Positions 56,473-64,000 of a DNA stretch of 64,000 nucleotides are shown one piece after another. Origin of the DNA: an uncultured Bacteroides sp. (GTDB taxonomy: Bacteria; Bacteroidota; Bacteroidia; Bacteroidales; Bacteroidaceae); assembly GCA_947646015.1 (NCBI GenBank), contig CANSEY010000001.1:124001-188000 (forward strand). Direction: 5' to 3'. Under the pieces are notes generated by a model. The model saw nothing but the letters and a program-made list of their open reading frames with translations, was not told the origin of the DNA and searched no databases. Within the stretch, counting starts at the first letter, position 1; every line of letters begins with the position of its first letter. The position numbers were made by a program, and so were the translations under genes.

Positions 56473-58206
56473 ATGAAAATCAAAATATACAAATCGCTTG
56501 CCATGTGCACTCTCCTGTTAGGACTGGCTGCATGTAATGATTTCGAAGAAATGAATACCGATCCCTACGCACCGGTATACGATCCGGAAATAATCGGTGC
56601 CACACCTGACGGAATCGATATCGACTACGAACTGACACCCAGTGCACTGAAAAGCCTTCAAGGCACGGAAAGCGCCATCGGTTCGGTGTTCGCCAACCTG
56701 ACTTACGAAGGACTCTATAATGATTATCAGGTTACGACCAACCTGACTCATGACATCTACGCTGCTTACTTTGCCAACAACGTTAGCGGATTCGTGACCA
56801 ACTCGCCTACCTACGGTTATAACGACGGATGGTCCAAAAGACGCTGGGAGCACTTCTACGATAACCGCACTGTAGAAGAATACAGTCAGTTGATCAAAAC
56901 ATTCTGGTTCTGCGGAAAAGAGCGCTATCACAATGCGTTCTATATGACCCGTATCTACTACGCATTCCTGATCTCTATGCAAACAGACACTTATGGAGCC
57001 ATTCCATTGGAATACTACGTAAAAGGTGCAATGCCCACAGACGAGAAAGTGAAATACATGGATCAGAAAGATGTATACGACGTTATCTTTAAAATGCTCG
57101 ATCAGGCCATCACTGCACTGCACAACACTCCTTCTACTGCACAATACAGCCTGGGTGAAAACGACAAGTGCTTTGGAGGCGACAAAGACAAATGGCTTCG
57201 TTTTGCCAATACCCTTCGTTTACGATTGGCACTACGTGTATCGAATGTAGATCCCCAACTTGCTAAAGAACAGGGTGAGAAAGCCATGGCCGACCCTGCC
57301 GGATTGATGCAAAGCGATGATGATAATATGAAGCAGACTCCCAAATACTCGTACATCACGGGTGGTAACGAAAACATCTACACACTTCTGTACAACTGGA
57401 GTGCTAACGTAGTGTTATCCAAAGAAATGGAACGAGCTTATAAAGAACAATCGACCATTCTCGACCCACGTTGCGAAATATTGTGGTGGAGACCGACCGC
57501 TCTTGAGGACCTGAACCAAACCGAACCCAAAGAAGACATGACAAAAGACTTCAATGGTTGCGAAAACGGTGAGACTTCATTGGGAGGAAGCTACACAACG
57601 ACTTATTCTCCAAGCCGTGTATTCATCAAGCAAGATCAGAAAAAACTCGACCGCAAACATTGGTGGTGTTATGCACGCGAAATAGTATGGCTGGGTTACT
57701 CCGAAAGCCTGTTCCTCCGGGCAGAAGCCGCTCTCCGAGGATGGGCCGGTGCTAAAGGTACCGCTGAAGATCTCTATAAGGAAGGCATTGAAGCTTCCTT
57801 CAACTACTATCAGATTGGTGCTGACGAGGAAGGACAAGAAAAGATCAGCAAATACATGGAAGGATTGAAAGGCTTACAAGCCTTCAAGAGTGGTGACAGA
57901 GAAGCACAGTTGGAACAAATCATCACCCAGAAATGGATTGCCGTATATCCCAACGGTAACGAAGGATGGGCAGAGTTCCGCCGTACAGACTATCCCCGCT
58001 ATATGAAAACACCTAAAGGAGGCAACAACTCAGGGGGTGAAGTTGCAAACGGGAAGTTCATCAAACGCCTGAGATACCCGGACAGTGAAGTATCTAACCC
58101 GAACCGTCCGAAAGATGTAGATACACAGGGAACTCGTTTATGGTGGGACGTAGCCGACACCAATGATGATGGAGGCAATTACGTTACCCCAAACAACTTC
58201 CGCTAA
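56473..58206 (+). CDS. SusD/RagB-type surface glycan-binding lipoprotein
   Basis: A 577-residue SusD/RagB lipoprotein with lipobox LAAC (Cys21) and acidic residues after it (CNDFEE), suggesting surface export. Helical TPR-like segments fit the family, including DKWLRFANTLRLRLALRVSNV. The C-terminal region has ITQKWIAVYPNGNEGWAEFRRTDYP, a SusD hallmark. It forms the lid over the SusC barrel. It lies 22 bp after susC. The locus ends here, with no glycan-binding SusE/F-like or GH18 gene after it. Confidence 0.95.
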   Translation: MKIKIYKSLAMCTLLLGLAACNDFEEMNTDPYAPVYDPEIIGATPDGIDIDYELTPSALKSLQGTESAIGSVFANLTYEGLYNDYQVTTNLTHDIYAAYFANNVSGFVTNSPTYGYNDGWSKRRWEHFYDNRTVEEYSQLIKTFWFCGKERYHNAFYMTRIYYAFLISMQTDTYGAIPLEYYVKGAMPTDEKVKYMDQKDVYDVIFKMLDQAITALHNTPSTAQYSLGENDKCFGGDKDKWLRFANTLRLRLALRVSNVDPQLAKEQGEKAMADPAGLMQSDDDNMKQTPKYSYITGGNENIYTLLYNWSANVVLSKEMERAYKEQSTILDPRCEILWWRPTALEDLNQTEPKEDMTKDFNGCENGETSLGGSYTTTYSPSRVFIKQDQKKLDRKHWWCYAREIVWLGYSESLFLRAEAALRGWAGAKGTAEDLYKEGIEASFNYYQIGADEEGQEKISKYMEGLKGLQAFKSGDREAQLEQIITQKWIAVYPNGNEGWAEFRRTDYPRYMKTPKGGNNSGGEVANGKFIKRLRYPDSEVSNPNRPKDVDTQGTRLWWDVADTNDDGGNYVTPNNFR

Positions 58207-58258
58207 ACAACGAGATTCATATTCATGCACTGACAATAAATTAAGTTACACAAAAGAA

Positions 58259-58285
58259 ACAGGGAGCCCGAGATGGGTTCCCTGT
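58259..58285 (+). terminator. susCD terminator
   Basis: An 11-bp stem (ACAGGGAGCCC with GGGTTCCCTGT, one G-T wobble) and 5-nt loop, then CTTATTT. It lies 53 bp past the SusD stop and may also serve the convergent RecD-like gene. Confidence 0.75.
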
Positions 58286-58301
58286 CTTATTTATAGTCCG
58301 G

Positions 58302-59720
58302 TCACTCTATTTGCTCTTCCGGATAATTCACCAGATAGAGAGTTTTCGATGCACGCGTAAAAGCTGTATACAGCCAACGGAAATAATCAGGTGTCAGATA
58401 CTCATCCGACATATACCCCTGGTCAAGAAAAACATTTTGCCATTGCCCGCCCTGCGCCTTATGACAGGTCACCGCATAAGCGTACTTCACCTGTAGAGCA
58501 TTGTAGTGTGGGTCAGCTTTCATTTTTTTCATTCGCTCCCGCTTGACGGTGATGTCCACATAGTCTTCAAGTACAGAATAAAAAAGCCGGTCGTTTTCTG
58601 TTTTGGGTAAAGCAGGTGCATCCGAATGAAGCGTATCAAGCAACAAATTAGCTTCCAACTCAAAGTCATTTTGATCGGGAAACGCAAGAAGTACTTCAGC
58701 AAACCTGAAACCATACAGTTCACGAGTACGCCTCACCCGACGAACCACAGCAATCTCTCCGTTCGCTATAAAATCCATTTCTTTATACTTCTCTGTCCAG
58801 AAGTAATTATTCTTCGCTACCATGAGTAAGTCACCCGTATTCAGTTCATCTTCCCTGTAAAGAATCTGAGCACGTATACCTTTATTATATATGTTAGCCC
58901 GTTTATTGGAACGGCATACCACAATCGTCTCGTCCATTCCGTCTTTTTCGTAGCAGCCGGTCAGGGTATCGATCAATTCGTCGCCACGTACCACCTGTAT
59001 ATCCGGAAATCCGCTTACTTTTATCTTAGGCAGCGAAAAACACTCGTCTTCAGCAATCAACTGCCGAATCTGAGTGGCATTCCATAAAATACCGGACGAC
59101 TGAACCTGACGTACCACCTGTGTGAGATCAACCTCTATGACATTCAGTCCATATCCTTTCAATGCCTCGGTAGCAAGTGCCGGACTTTGCTCTTCTCCTA
59201 CCGGAGGCAACTGAGCCGTATCTCCCATCAACAATAAACGACACCCTGCACCGGAATAGACAAACTCCACCAAATCATCCAACAGACGTCCGGTACCGAA
59301 CATCGAACCGGACAAACCTTCATTCGAAATCATGGAAGCCTCATCTACAATATATAATGTATGAGTAGTCAGATTATCATTAATTGAAAAATTACTTACT
59401 TCATTCGAAAAAGACTGCTGCCTGTATATCTTTTTATGAATGGTAAAAGCCGGGTGTCCTGCGTAAGCAGAAAATACTTTAGCCGCTCTTCCCGTAGGAG
59501 CCAGTAAAACCGATTTCTGTTGTAACTTATCCATCGCTTTCACTAAGGCCCCGACAAGAGAAGTCTTTCCTGTTCCCGCATATCCACGAAGCACAAAAAC
59601 CGTATCATTAGCCGTAGAAAGTAGAAACTCCGAAAGAGATTTTACAGCTATTTCTTGCTCAAAAGTTGGCTGATAAGAAAAATTTTCCTTAATTTGCCGC
59701 TCTAAATAGTTATTTATCAT
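58302..59720 (-). CDS. RecD-like ATP-dependent DNA helicase
   Basis: A 472-residue superfamily 1 helicase. The Walker A motif GYAGTGKT is at 46-53, LAPTGRAAKV is motif Ia, YIVDEASMIS is motif II, and MGDTAQLPPVG is motif III. The C-terminal UvrD_C_2 motif reads YAVTCHKAQGGQWQNVFLD and WLYTAFTRASKTLYLV. It lacks the long N-terminal domains of RecD2 and no RecB/RecC-type partner is nearby. A role in DNA repair or recombination is likely but unproven. The upstream box TAACTTTT has one mismatch. Confidence 0.88.
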   Translation of the reverse strand: MINNYLERQIKENFSYQPTFEQEIAVKSLSEFLLSTANDTVFVLRGYAGTGKTSLVGALVKAMDKLQQKSVLLAPTGRAAKVFSAYAGHPAFTIHKKIYRQQSFSNEVSNFSINDNLTTHTLYIVDEASMISNEGLSGSMFGTGRLLDDLVEFVYSGAGCRLLLMGDTAQLPPVGEEQSPALATEALKGYGLNVIEVDLTQVVRQVQSSGILWNATQIRQLIAEDECFSLPKIKVSGFPDIQVVRGDELIDTLTGCYEKDGMDETIVVCRSNKRANIYNKGIRAQILYREDELNTGDLLMVAKNNYFWTEKYKEMDFIANGEIAVVRRVRRTRELYGFRFAEVLLAFPDQNDFELEANLLLDTLHSDAPALPKTENDRLFYSVLEDYVDITVKRERMKKMKADPHYNALQVKYAYAVTCHKAQGGQWQNVFLDQGYMSDEYLTPDYFRWLYTAFTRASKTLYLVNYPEEQIE

Positions 59721-59773
59721 TTTTGTACGAGAAAAAAGTTACAAGAACTATCGTTAATTAGATTTATTTATTT

Positions 59774-59781
59774 TATTTTTG
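59774..59781 (+). promoter_or_regulatory. Bacteroides -7 box for the 59817-61826 operon
   Basis: TATTTTTG matches TAnnTTTG, 36 bp before the ATG at 59817. Confidence 0.6.
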
Positions 59782-59816
59782 CGCTACGAATATAAACTAA
59801 AAAAAACATATTTATC

Positions 59817-60500
59817 ATGAAAACAGTATTTAATATCGTACTAGGTGTATGCGCCATTGCTTTGGTTTACATTTGCTATGCTAGTATCATGGGTCCTATC
59901 AACTTCGAAAAAGCTAAAAAGCACAGAGACAAAGCAGTTGTTGCCCGCTTGATTGATATTCGTAAAGCTCAGGCAGAATATCGTAACATTTACAAGCAGT
60001 ATACTGCAAGCTTTGACACACTGATCGATTTCGTTAAGACACAAAAGATTCCTTTCGTATCTAAAGAAGGCGTATTGAGCGACAAGCAGCTGGAAGACGG
60101 TATGACTGAAAAGAAAGCCATGGCTCTGATCAACAAGGCTAAAAAGACTAACAACTGGAAAGAAGTTGAAGCTGCCGGCCTGATGGGCTTCAAACGTGAT
60201 ACAATATGGGTTGCCGTAACAGATACGATCTACGATAAGTCATTCAATGCAGACTCTTTGAGATATGTTCCGTTCGGTAATGGTGCACAGTTCGAAATGT
60301 ACACTAAAAACGATACAACTAAATCAGGAGCTCCTATCTTCTTGTTCCAGGCCAACACTCCATATGATGTATACTTGAACGGACTTGACAAGCAAGAAAT
60401 TGCAAACTTGAAAGACCTTCAGGTTAAATTGGGTAAATATGCCGGTTTGATGGTAGGTTCTATCGATACTCCTAACAACGGCGCAGGTAACTGGGAATAA
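59817..60500 (+). CDS. Membrane-anchored protein of unknown function
   Basis: A 227-residue protein not recognised as any named family. One N-terminal transmembrane helix (VFNIVLGVCAIALVYICYASIMG, about 4-26) is followed by a Lys/Asp-rich helical region (about 30-125). A beta-rich C-terminal half follows (RDTIWVAVTDTIYDKSF, then FEMYTKNDTTKSGAPIFLFQANTPYDVYL). The topology predicts a periplasmic domain. It precedes the DUF3822 and rsmD genes by 7 bp, a likely operon, but a link to rRNA methylation is not evident. High Lys content and GC suit a well-expressed native gene. Confidence 0.78.
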   Translation: MKTVFNIVLGVCAIALVYICYASIMGPINFEKAKKHRDKAVVARLIDIRKAQAEYRNIYKQYTASFDTLIDFVKTQKIPFVSKEGVLSDKQLEDGMTEKKAMALINKAKKTNNWKEVEAAGLMGFKRDTIWVAVTDTIYDKSFNADSLRYVPFGNGAQFEMYTKNDTTKSGAPIFLFQANTPYDVYLNGLDKQEIANLKDLQVKLGKYAGLMVGSIDTPNNGAGNWE

Positions 60501-60507
60501 TCCGAAT

Positions 60508-61302
60508 ATGCCCGATAGAGCAATTGCAGAAACGATTGACTTTGGTAAATCGGAACAATATACATTGTCCATCCGTCTTAGTACGGATGGATTTTCTTTT
60601 TCTATCTACAATCCGATTCACGATAGTTCGCTCTCTTTCTTTGAGAAGGAGGTCGAGGCTTCATTATCTCTTACAGCCAATCTCAAACAGGCTTTCCGTG
60701 AATTGGACTTTCTGAATCATACTTACAAACGGGTAAACATTCTGATGGCAGACAAGCGTTTCACCCTAATCCCCCTTGAACTGTTTGAGGATGATCAGTC
60801 CGAAATGATATTCTACCATAACCACACTCCCAAAGAAAATGAAACGGTAAAATATAATATTTTAAAAAAGAATAATGCCGTAGTCATCTTCGGCATGGAT
60901 AAAAGTACTTGCCAATTCTTATCCGATCAGTATCCCGAAGCAAGATTTTATTCACAAGCAGCTCCATTAGCAGAATATTTTTCGGCGAAAAGCAGATTAG
61001 GCAACAGTAAAAAGATATATGCTTCTATTCGCCGTGATGCCATCGACTTTTTCTGTTATGAGCGTGGGCATCTGCTTCTTGCCAATTCATTTGAATGTCG
61101 CAAAACAGGTGACCGAATCTACTATCTGCTCTATCTATGGAAACAGTTGAATTTTGATCAGGAACGGGACGAACTTCACCTGACAGGTGCATTTAATGAT
61201 AAAGAGAAACTAATGCAGGAGTTACGTAAATACATACAGCAGGTATTCATAATGAACCCTGCAAGCAATATTGACATGCAAGCCTTATTAACATGCGAGT
61301 AA
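60508..61302 (+). CDS. DUF3822 family protein
   Basis: A 264-residue cytoplasmic protein of the DUF3822 family, with an actin/RNaseH-like beta-alpha pattern. It starts with a beta-rich segment (LSIRLSTDGFSFSIYNPIH). Later it contains KIYASIRRDAIDFFCYERGHLLLANSF, which resembles a type of ATPase fold, though no nucleotide motif is obvious. The ORF overlaps rsmD by 10 bp, so the two are probably translationally coupled. Function unknown. Confidence 0.82.
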   Translation: MPDRAIAETIDFGKSEQYTLSIRLSTDGFSFSIYNPIHDSSLSFFEKEVEASLSLTANLKQAFRELDFLNHTYKRVNILMADKRFTLIPLELFEDDQSEMIFYHNHTPKENETVKYNILKKNNAVVIFGMDKSTCQFLSDQYPEARFYSQAAPLAEYFSAKSRLGNSKKIYASIRRDAIDFFCYERGHLLLANSFECRKTGDRIYYLLYLWKQLNFDQERDELHLTGAFNDKEKLMQELRKYIQQVFIMNPASNIDMQALLTCE

Positions 61303-61826
61303 TCAGCGGAATATATAAAAGAAGAAGATTTGATGTGCCCAGAACCTTCAAGGCACGTCCGACAACAGATTTTGCCAAAGAGAATCTGTTTAATGTATTA
61401 TCCAATTACATGAATTTTGAAGAGGGCATTGTTGCTCTCGATCTGTTTGCCGGTACAGGCAGTATCAGTATAGAGCTGGTTTCACGTGGGTGTGACCGCG
61501 TCATCAGTGTGGAGAAAGACGGAGCCCATCATGCTTTCATCAGCAAAATCATGAAAGAGGTGCAAACAGACAAATGCCTGCCTATCCGTGGAGATGTATT
61601 TAAATTCATAAATGGCAGTCATGAACGGTTTGATTTCATTTTTGCCGATCCTCCCTATGAACTAAAAGAGTTGGAAACAATTCCGGATTTAATTTTCAAG
61701 AACAACCTGCTGAAAGAGGATGGCCTGTTTGTTCTGGAACATGGCAAAAAGAATAACTTTGAAGATCATCCCCACTTTATAGAAAGAAGGGTATACGGAA
61801 GTGTCAATTTTTCCTTCTTCAGATAG
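61293..61826 (+). CDS. rsmD: 16S rRNA (guanine966-N2)-methyltransferase RsmD
   Basis: A 177-residue SAM methyltransferase that modifies G966 of 16S rRNA. It starts MRVISGIYKRRRFDVP. SAM motif I is ALDLFAGTGSISIELVSRG (about 49-67), and the catalytic DPPY is at 119-122 in FIFADPPYEL. The C-terminus (RVYGSVNFSFF) is as in the family. The length is usual. It overlaps the upstream DUF3822 gene by 10 bp and converges on the cardiolipin synthase gene. Confidence 0.95.
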   Translation: MRVISGIYKRRRFDVPRTFKARPTTDFAKENLFNVLSNYMNFEEGIVALDLFAGTGSISIELVSRGCDRVISVEKDGAHHAFISKIMKEVQTDKCLPIRGDVFKFINGSHERFDFIFADPPYELKELETIPDLIFKNNLLKEDGLFVLEHGKKNNFEDHPHFIERRVYGSVNFSFFR

Positions 61827-61843
61827 ATTGAAGAAGGTTTTCC

Positions 61844-63283
61844 TTATAGCAACGGAGCCAATAATCGAACTACAGACTCCATTGCCTTCTGACGCGAAGA
61901 ACGTTTTTCCCAGCTCTTCAGGAAAATCTGAGTACTTTCCCGCTGATCCTGCAAGAAAATCTCCCGCATCTGCAATGCTGTCTCCATATCGTACATAAAG
62001 GCATTTACTTCAAAATTATGTTCAAAACTACGGAAATCGAGATTGGTAGACCCCACTGTCGAAAGCATATCATCCGAAACCATTAATTTAGAATGCAGGA
62101 AACCCTTTTTATAAAAATAGACCTTGACTCCTGCACGCAATACATCTGCCAGATAAGAACAGGAGCCCAAATGTGTAACACGATTATCCGCATGCTCAGG
62201 CAACATTAACCGGATATCTACTCCCGCCAATGCAGCAGTCTGCATTGCACCCAAAATTTGTTCGGTAGGTAAGAAGTAAGGCGTCTGCATATAGAAATAT
62301 TTCTTAGCACCGGATATGGCTACTGTCAACCCTTGCATAATCTCTTTCCAGGGACCGATCGGTTCACTTGTCACAATCTGTACCAAAGAATTGCCATAAG
62401 CTTCTATCTTAGGAAAGTAGCGCGAAGCAGTGATCAGAGTGCGATCCACGAAATACCAATCGAGCAAAAAAGCAGTCTGAAGACCATGTACCGCTTTTCC
62501 TTCAAGCAATATATGCGTATCTCTCCAGATTCCCCACGAAAAGCCACGCATATAACGTTCGGCAAGATTCATTCCACCGATAAATCCAATACGTCCGTCA
62601 ATCACCACAATCTTCCGGTGATTGCGATAATTCACTTTACTCGTAAACAAGGGAAAACGGACCTTCAAAAAACTGCGTACCTCAATTCCTGCATCTCTCA
62701 TCTCTTCGAAAAAGCGATGAGGAACATGCCAACATCCTACATCGTCATAGATCACACGCACCTCGACTCCCTCCCGCGCTTTCTCGATCAGTACATCACG
62801 TACCAATCGTCCCACAGGATCATCCTCAAAGATGTAATATTCCATATGAATATGAAGCCTCGCCTTTTGCAACTCTCTCAACAGAGCTTGTAGTTTAGAA
62901 TATCCGCCAGTGTAAATATCGACCCGATTTCCCTCAAACGGAAAAGCCTGGTTCGTATTCTGGAACAGCTGTATCAGCCGTTCATATTCCTTCGGCGTTT
63001 CACAGCAGTTCTGCGCCAAATACTCTGCCATCGGTTTTTTGAGCAAACGGTCATAACTTTTCTTACCGATAATCTTCTCACGCCTTTGGCTACGCCCAAA
63101 AAAGAAATAGAAAACCAACCCTACAACCGGAAGAAACATCAGGATCAGAATCCATGCCATTGTCTTCACCGGATTACGATTGTCGAGAATCACGATGACA
63201 ATCGTACCGATAATAGCCCCGAAATAAATAATATCAAAGGCAACGGTAGCTATTACACTTGCTATGTAGTTCCAATCTATCAT
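61844..63283 (-). CDS. cls: Cardiolipin synthase
   Basis: A 479-residue phospholipase-D-type enzyme that condenses phosphatidylglycerol into cardiolipin. Two N-terminal membrane helices (about 3-25 and 33-55, MAWILILMFLPVVGLVFYFF) precede two PLD domains. The first HKD motif has HRKIVVID followed by GFIGGMN. The second has HSKLMVSD, then VGSTNLDFRS. A longer ORF starts at 63307, but a promoter box at 63312-63319 and a strong SD (63289-63294) mark the ATG at 63283. It stands alone. Confidence 0.95.
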   Translation of the reverse strand: MIDWNYIASVIATVAFDIIYFGAIIGTIVIVILDNRNPVKTMAWILILMFLPVVGLVFYFFFGRSQRREKIIGKKSYDRLLKKPMAEYLAQNCCETPKEYERLIQLFQNTNQAFPFEGNRVDIYTGGYSKLQALLRELQKARLHIHMEYYIFEDDPVGRLVRDVLIEKAREGVEVRVIYDDVGCWHVPHRFFEEMRDAGIEVRSFLKVRFPLFTSKVNYRNHRKIVVIDGRIGFIGGMNLAERYMRGFSWGIWRDTHILLEGKAVHGLQTAFLLDWYFVDRTLITASRYFPKIEAYGNSLVQIVTSEPIGPWKEIMQGLTVAISGAKKYFYMQTPYFLPTEQILGAMQTAALAGVDIRLMLPEHADNRVTHLGSCSYLADVLRAGVKVYFYKKGFLHSKLMVSDDMLSTVGSTNLDFRSFEHNFEVNAFMYDMETALQMREIFLQDQRESTQIFLKSWEKRSSRQKAMESVVRLLAPLL

Positions 63284-63288
63284 ATTCG

Positions 63289-63294
63289 CCCTCC
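63289..63294 (-). promoter_or_regulatory. Shine-Dalgarno sequence deciding the cls start
   Basis: GGAGGG on the minus strand is 5 nt before the ATG at 63283, stronger than most sites in this window. Confidence 0.6.
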
Positions 63295-63311
63295 GCGGAT
63301 TATACAAAGAA

Positions 63312-63319
63312 CAAATGTA
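63312..63319 (-). promoter_or_regulatory. Bacteroides -7 box for cls
   Basis: The minus strand has TACATTTG, matching TAnnTTTG, about 29 bp before the chosen ATG. Confidence 0.55.
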
Positions 63320-63368
63320 TGGAAAATATCGGATACGAACAACAACTGTCCCGATTCAAAACGATAAT

Positions 63369-63417
63369 CCCTCCGGACCGATACAAAATTAAAGAGATTT
63401 TGCATCTGTCCGGAGGG
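63369..63417 (-). terminator. Two-part hairpin ending the outer-membrane protein gene
   Basis: An outer 10-bp perfect stem (CCCTCCGGAC, 63369-63378 with 63408-63417) encloses an inner CAAAAT/ATTTTG stem. It lies about 30 bp past the stop of the minus-strand gene at the right edge. Confidence 0.6.
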
Positions 63418-63445
63418 AAGTTGCCTGTGTTAACAAGATATCTTA

Positions 63446-64000
63446 TTAAAAGCGGGGATGTCCGCCACCAAAGCCACCGCCGGGACCTCTACCGGGTCCA
63501 CCAAAACCTCTTCTACCACTATTCATCATCTTTTCTCGAGCAGCTTTACTGCCGAAGATATTCAGACGGTAGATAAAGTGTACCATACAGTAACTATTAA
63601 TACCGTTATATTCGGATACCGAACGCATATCGGCTGACAATGAACGGCTGATGTTACTCTGTTGTCTCAAAATATCATAAACCTCAAAACTAACAGTAGC
63701 AGCACCTTTCAGCAATGACTGGGCAAGTTGTGCATTCCAGATAAGTTCGTCACGGTTCATGCTTGAGTCACGATAGCCGCGACGACTTTGATTGGCGATG
63801 TTTGTAGCCAAAGTCATTTTCCAAGGCATCGTAATATTGGTACTTGCTCCATAAGAATATGTATAAGGTTCCTGATTGTTCTCCGGACGAAGTTTATTGC
63901 GTTCGGCTGTGTAATTGATCGAACCGTTCAAAGAAAATTCAAACCAATCATTGCGATAGGAACCTGTTACTCTCTCACCTAATGTCAGGCCTGTACTTGT
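63446..64000 (-). CDS. Outer-membrane beta-barrel protein, N-terminus beyond window
   Basis: The last 184 residues of a minus-strand gene, open to the right edge of the window (the reading frame continues past 63931 with no ATG needed). Alternating polar/hydrophobic strands (YSYGASTNITMPWKMTLATN, then AATVSFEVYDILRQQSNISR) and a closing strand IYRLNIFG resemble TonB-receptor-like OMP_b-brl_3 barrels. The extreme C-terminus is a glycine/arginine-rich tail after KMMNSGRRGFGGPG, ending HPRF, which may be disordered. No plug or signal peptide is visible here, so the subfamily is tentative. Confidence 0.75.
   Translation of the reverse strand, partial: TSTGLTLGERVTGSYRNDWFEFSLNGSINYTAERNKLRPENNQEPYTYSYGASTNITMPWKMTLATNIANQSRRGYRDSSMNRDELIWNAQLAQSLLKGAATVSFEVYDILRQQSNISRSLSADMRSVSEYNGINSYCMVHFIYRLNIFGSKAAREKMMNSGRRGFGGPGRGPGGGFGGGHPRF

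Noticed and set aside
61478-61494. parS-like half-site (TTTCACGTG) in rsmD
   Set aside because: Only one half matches the canonical palindrome and the other half is unlike it.

Overview
The window is chromosomal DNA of a Bacteroides-type organism. I infer the genus, probably the B. fragilis/B. thetaiotaomicron group, from four things: many -7 promoter boxes of the Bacteroidetes form TAnnTTTG, weak or absent Shine-Dalgarno sequences, SusC/SusD, NigD-like and DUF4249 lipoproteins, and conserved Bacteroidetes gene clusters. No phage, transposon, integrase, CRISPR array or rRNA operon is visible. The window starts inside an ATP-binding protein gene and ends inside an outer-membrane beta-barrel gene.

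Layout. 1-3.6 kb: truncated ATPase, EamA transporter, and a DUF1573-meaB pair. 3.8-16.1 kb: a very large alpha-2-macroglobulin-like gene faces away from a four-gene cell-envelope operon (orphan secreted protein, TonB-dependent receptor, DUF4249 lipoprotein, and a protein joining macroglobulin-like domains to a plug-like segment). 16.2-16.5 kb: a minus-strand unit with its own promoter box, two tiny ORFs and a terminator. 16.8-23.7 kb: pepD, a lipid-flippase-like membrane protein, ksgA, mgtE and a DUF349 protein. 24.0-27.7 kb: tRNA-Gln, then rsfS-ftsH-cdsA. 27.8-30.5 kb: a NigD-like lipoprotein, then surE-lpxB. 30.5-37.2 kb: a four-copy 23-bp tandem palindrome repeat, then parA-parB-DUF5683-mltD and a bifunctional rel. 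37.2-41.3 kb: merR, an M23 endopeptidase and alaS. 41.5-43.8 kb: an AraC regulator facing away from a Bcr/CflA drug exporter.

44.2-58.2 kb is a compact polysaccharide utilisation locus (PUL): GH92, ECF sigma factor, FecR anti-sigma factor, GH92, GH92, SusC with an STN signalling domain, and SusD. It resembles the high-mannose N-glycan locus of B. thetaiotaomicron but has no GH18 endo-glycosidase. The STN-SusC, FecR and sigma set predicts glycan-induced expression. Three surface or periplasmic alpha-mannosidases would trim mannose from imported glycans. 58.3-64 kb returns to core genes: a RecD-like helicase, an anchored orphan protein, DUF3822-rsmD, cardiolipin synthase and the truncated outer-membrane protein.

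Most unusual items: the two-microORF unit at 16213-16511, the 23-bp-period palindromes at 30658-30740 beside parAB, the plug-without-barrel macroglobulin-like protein at 14465-16147, and the face-to-face ksgA/flippase promoters at 19436-19458.
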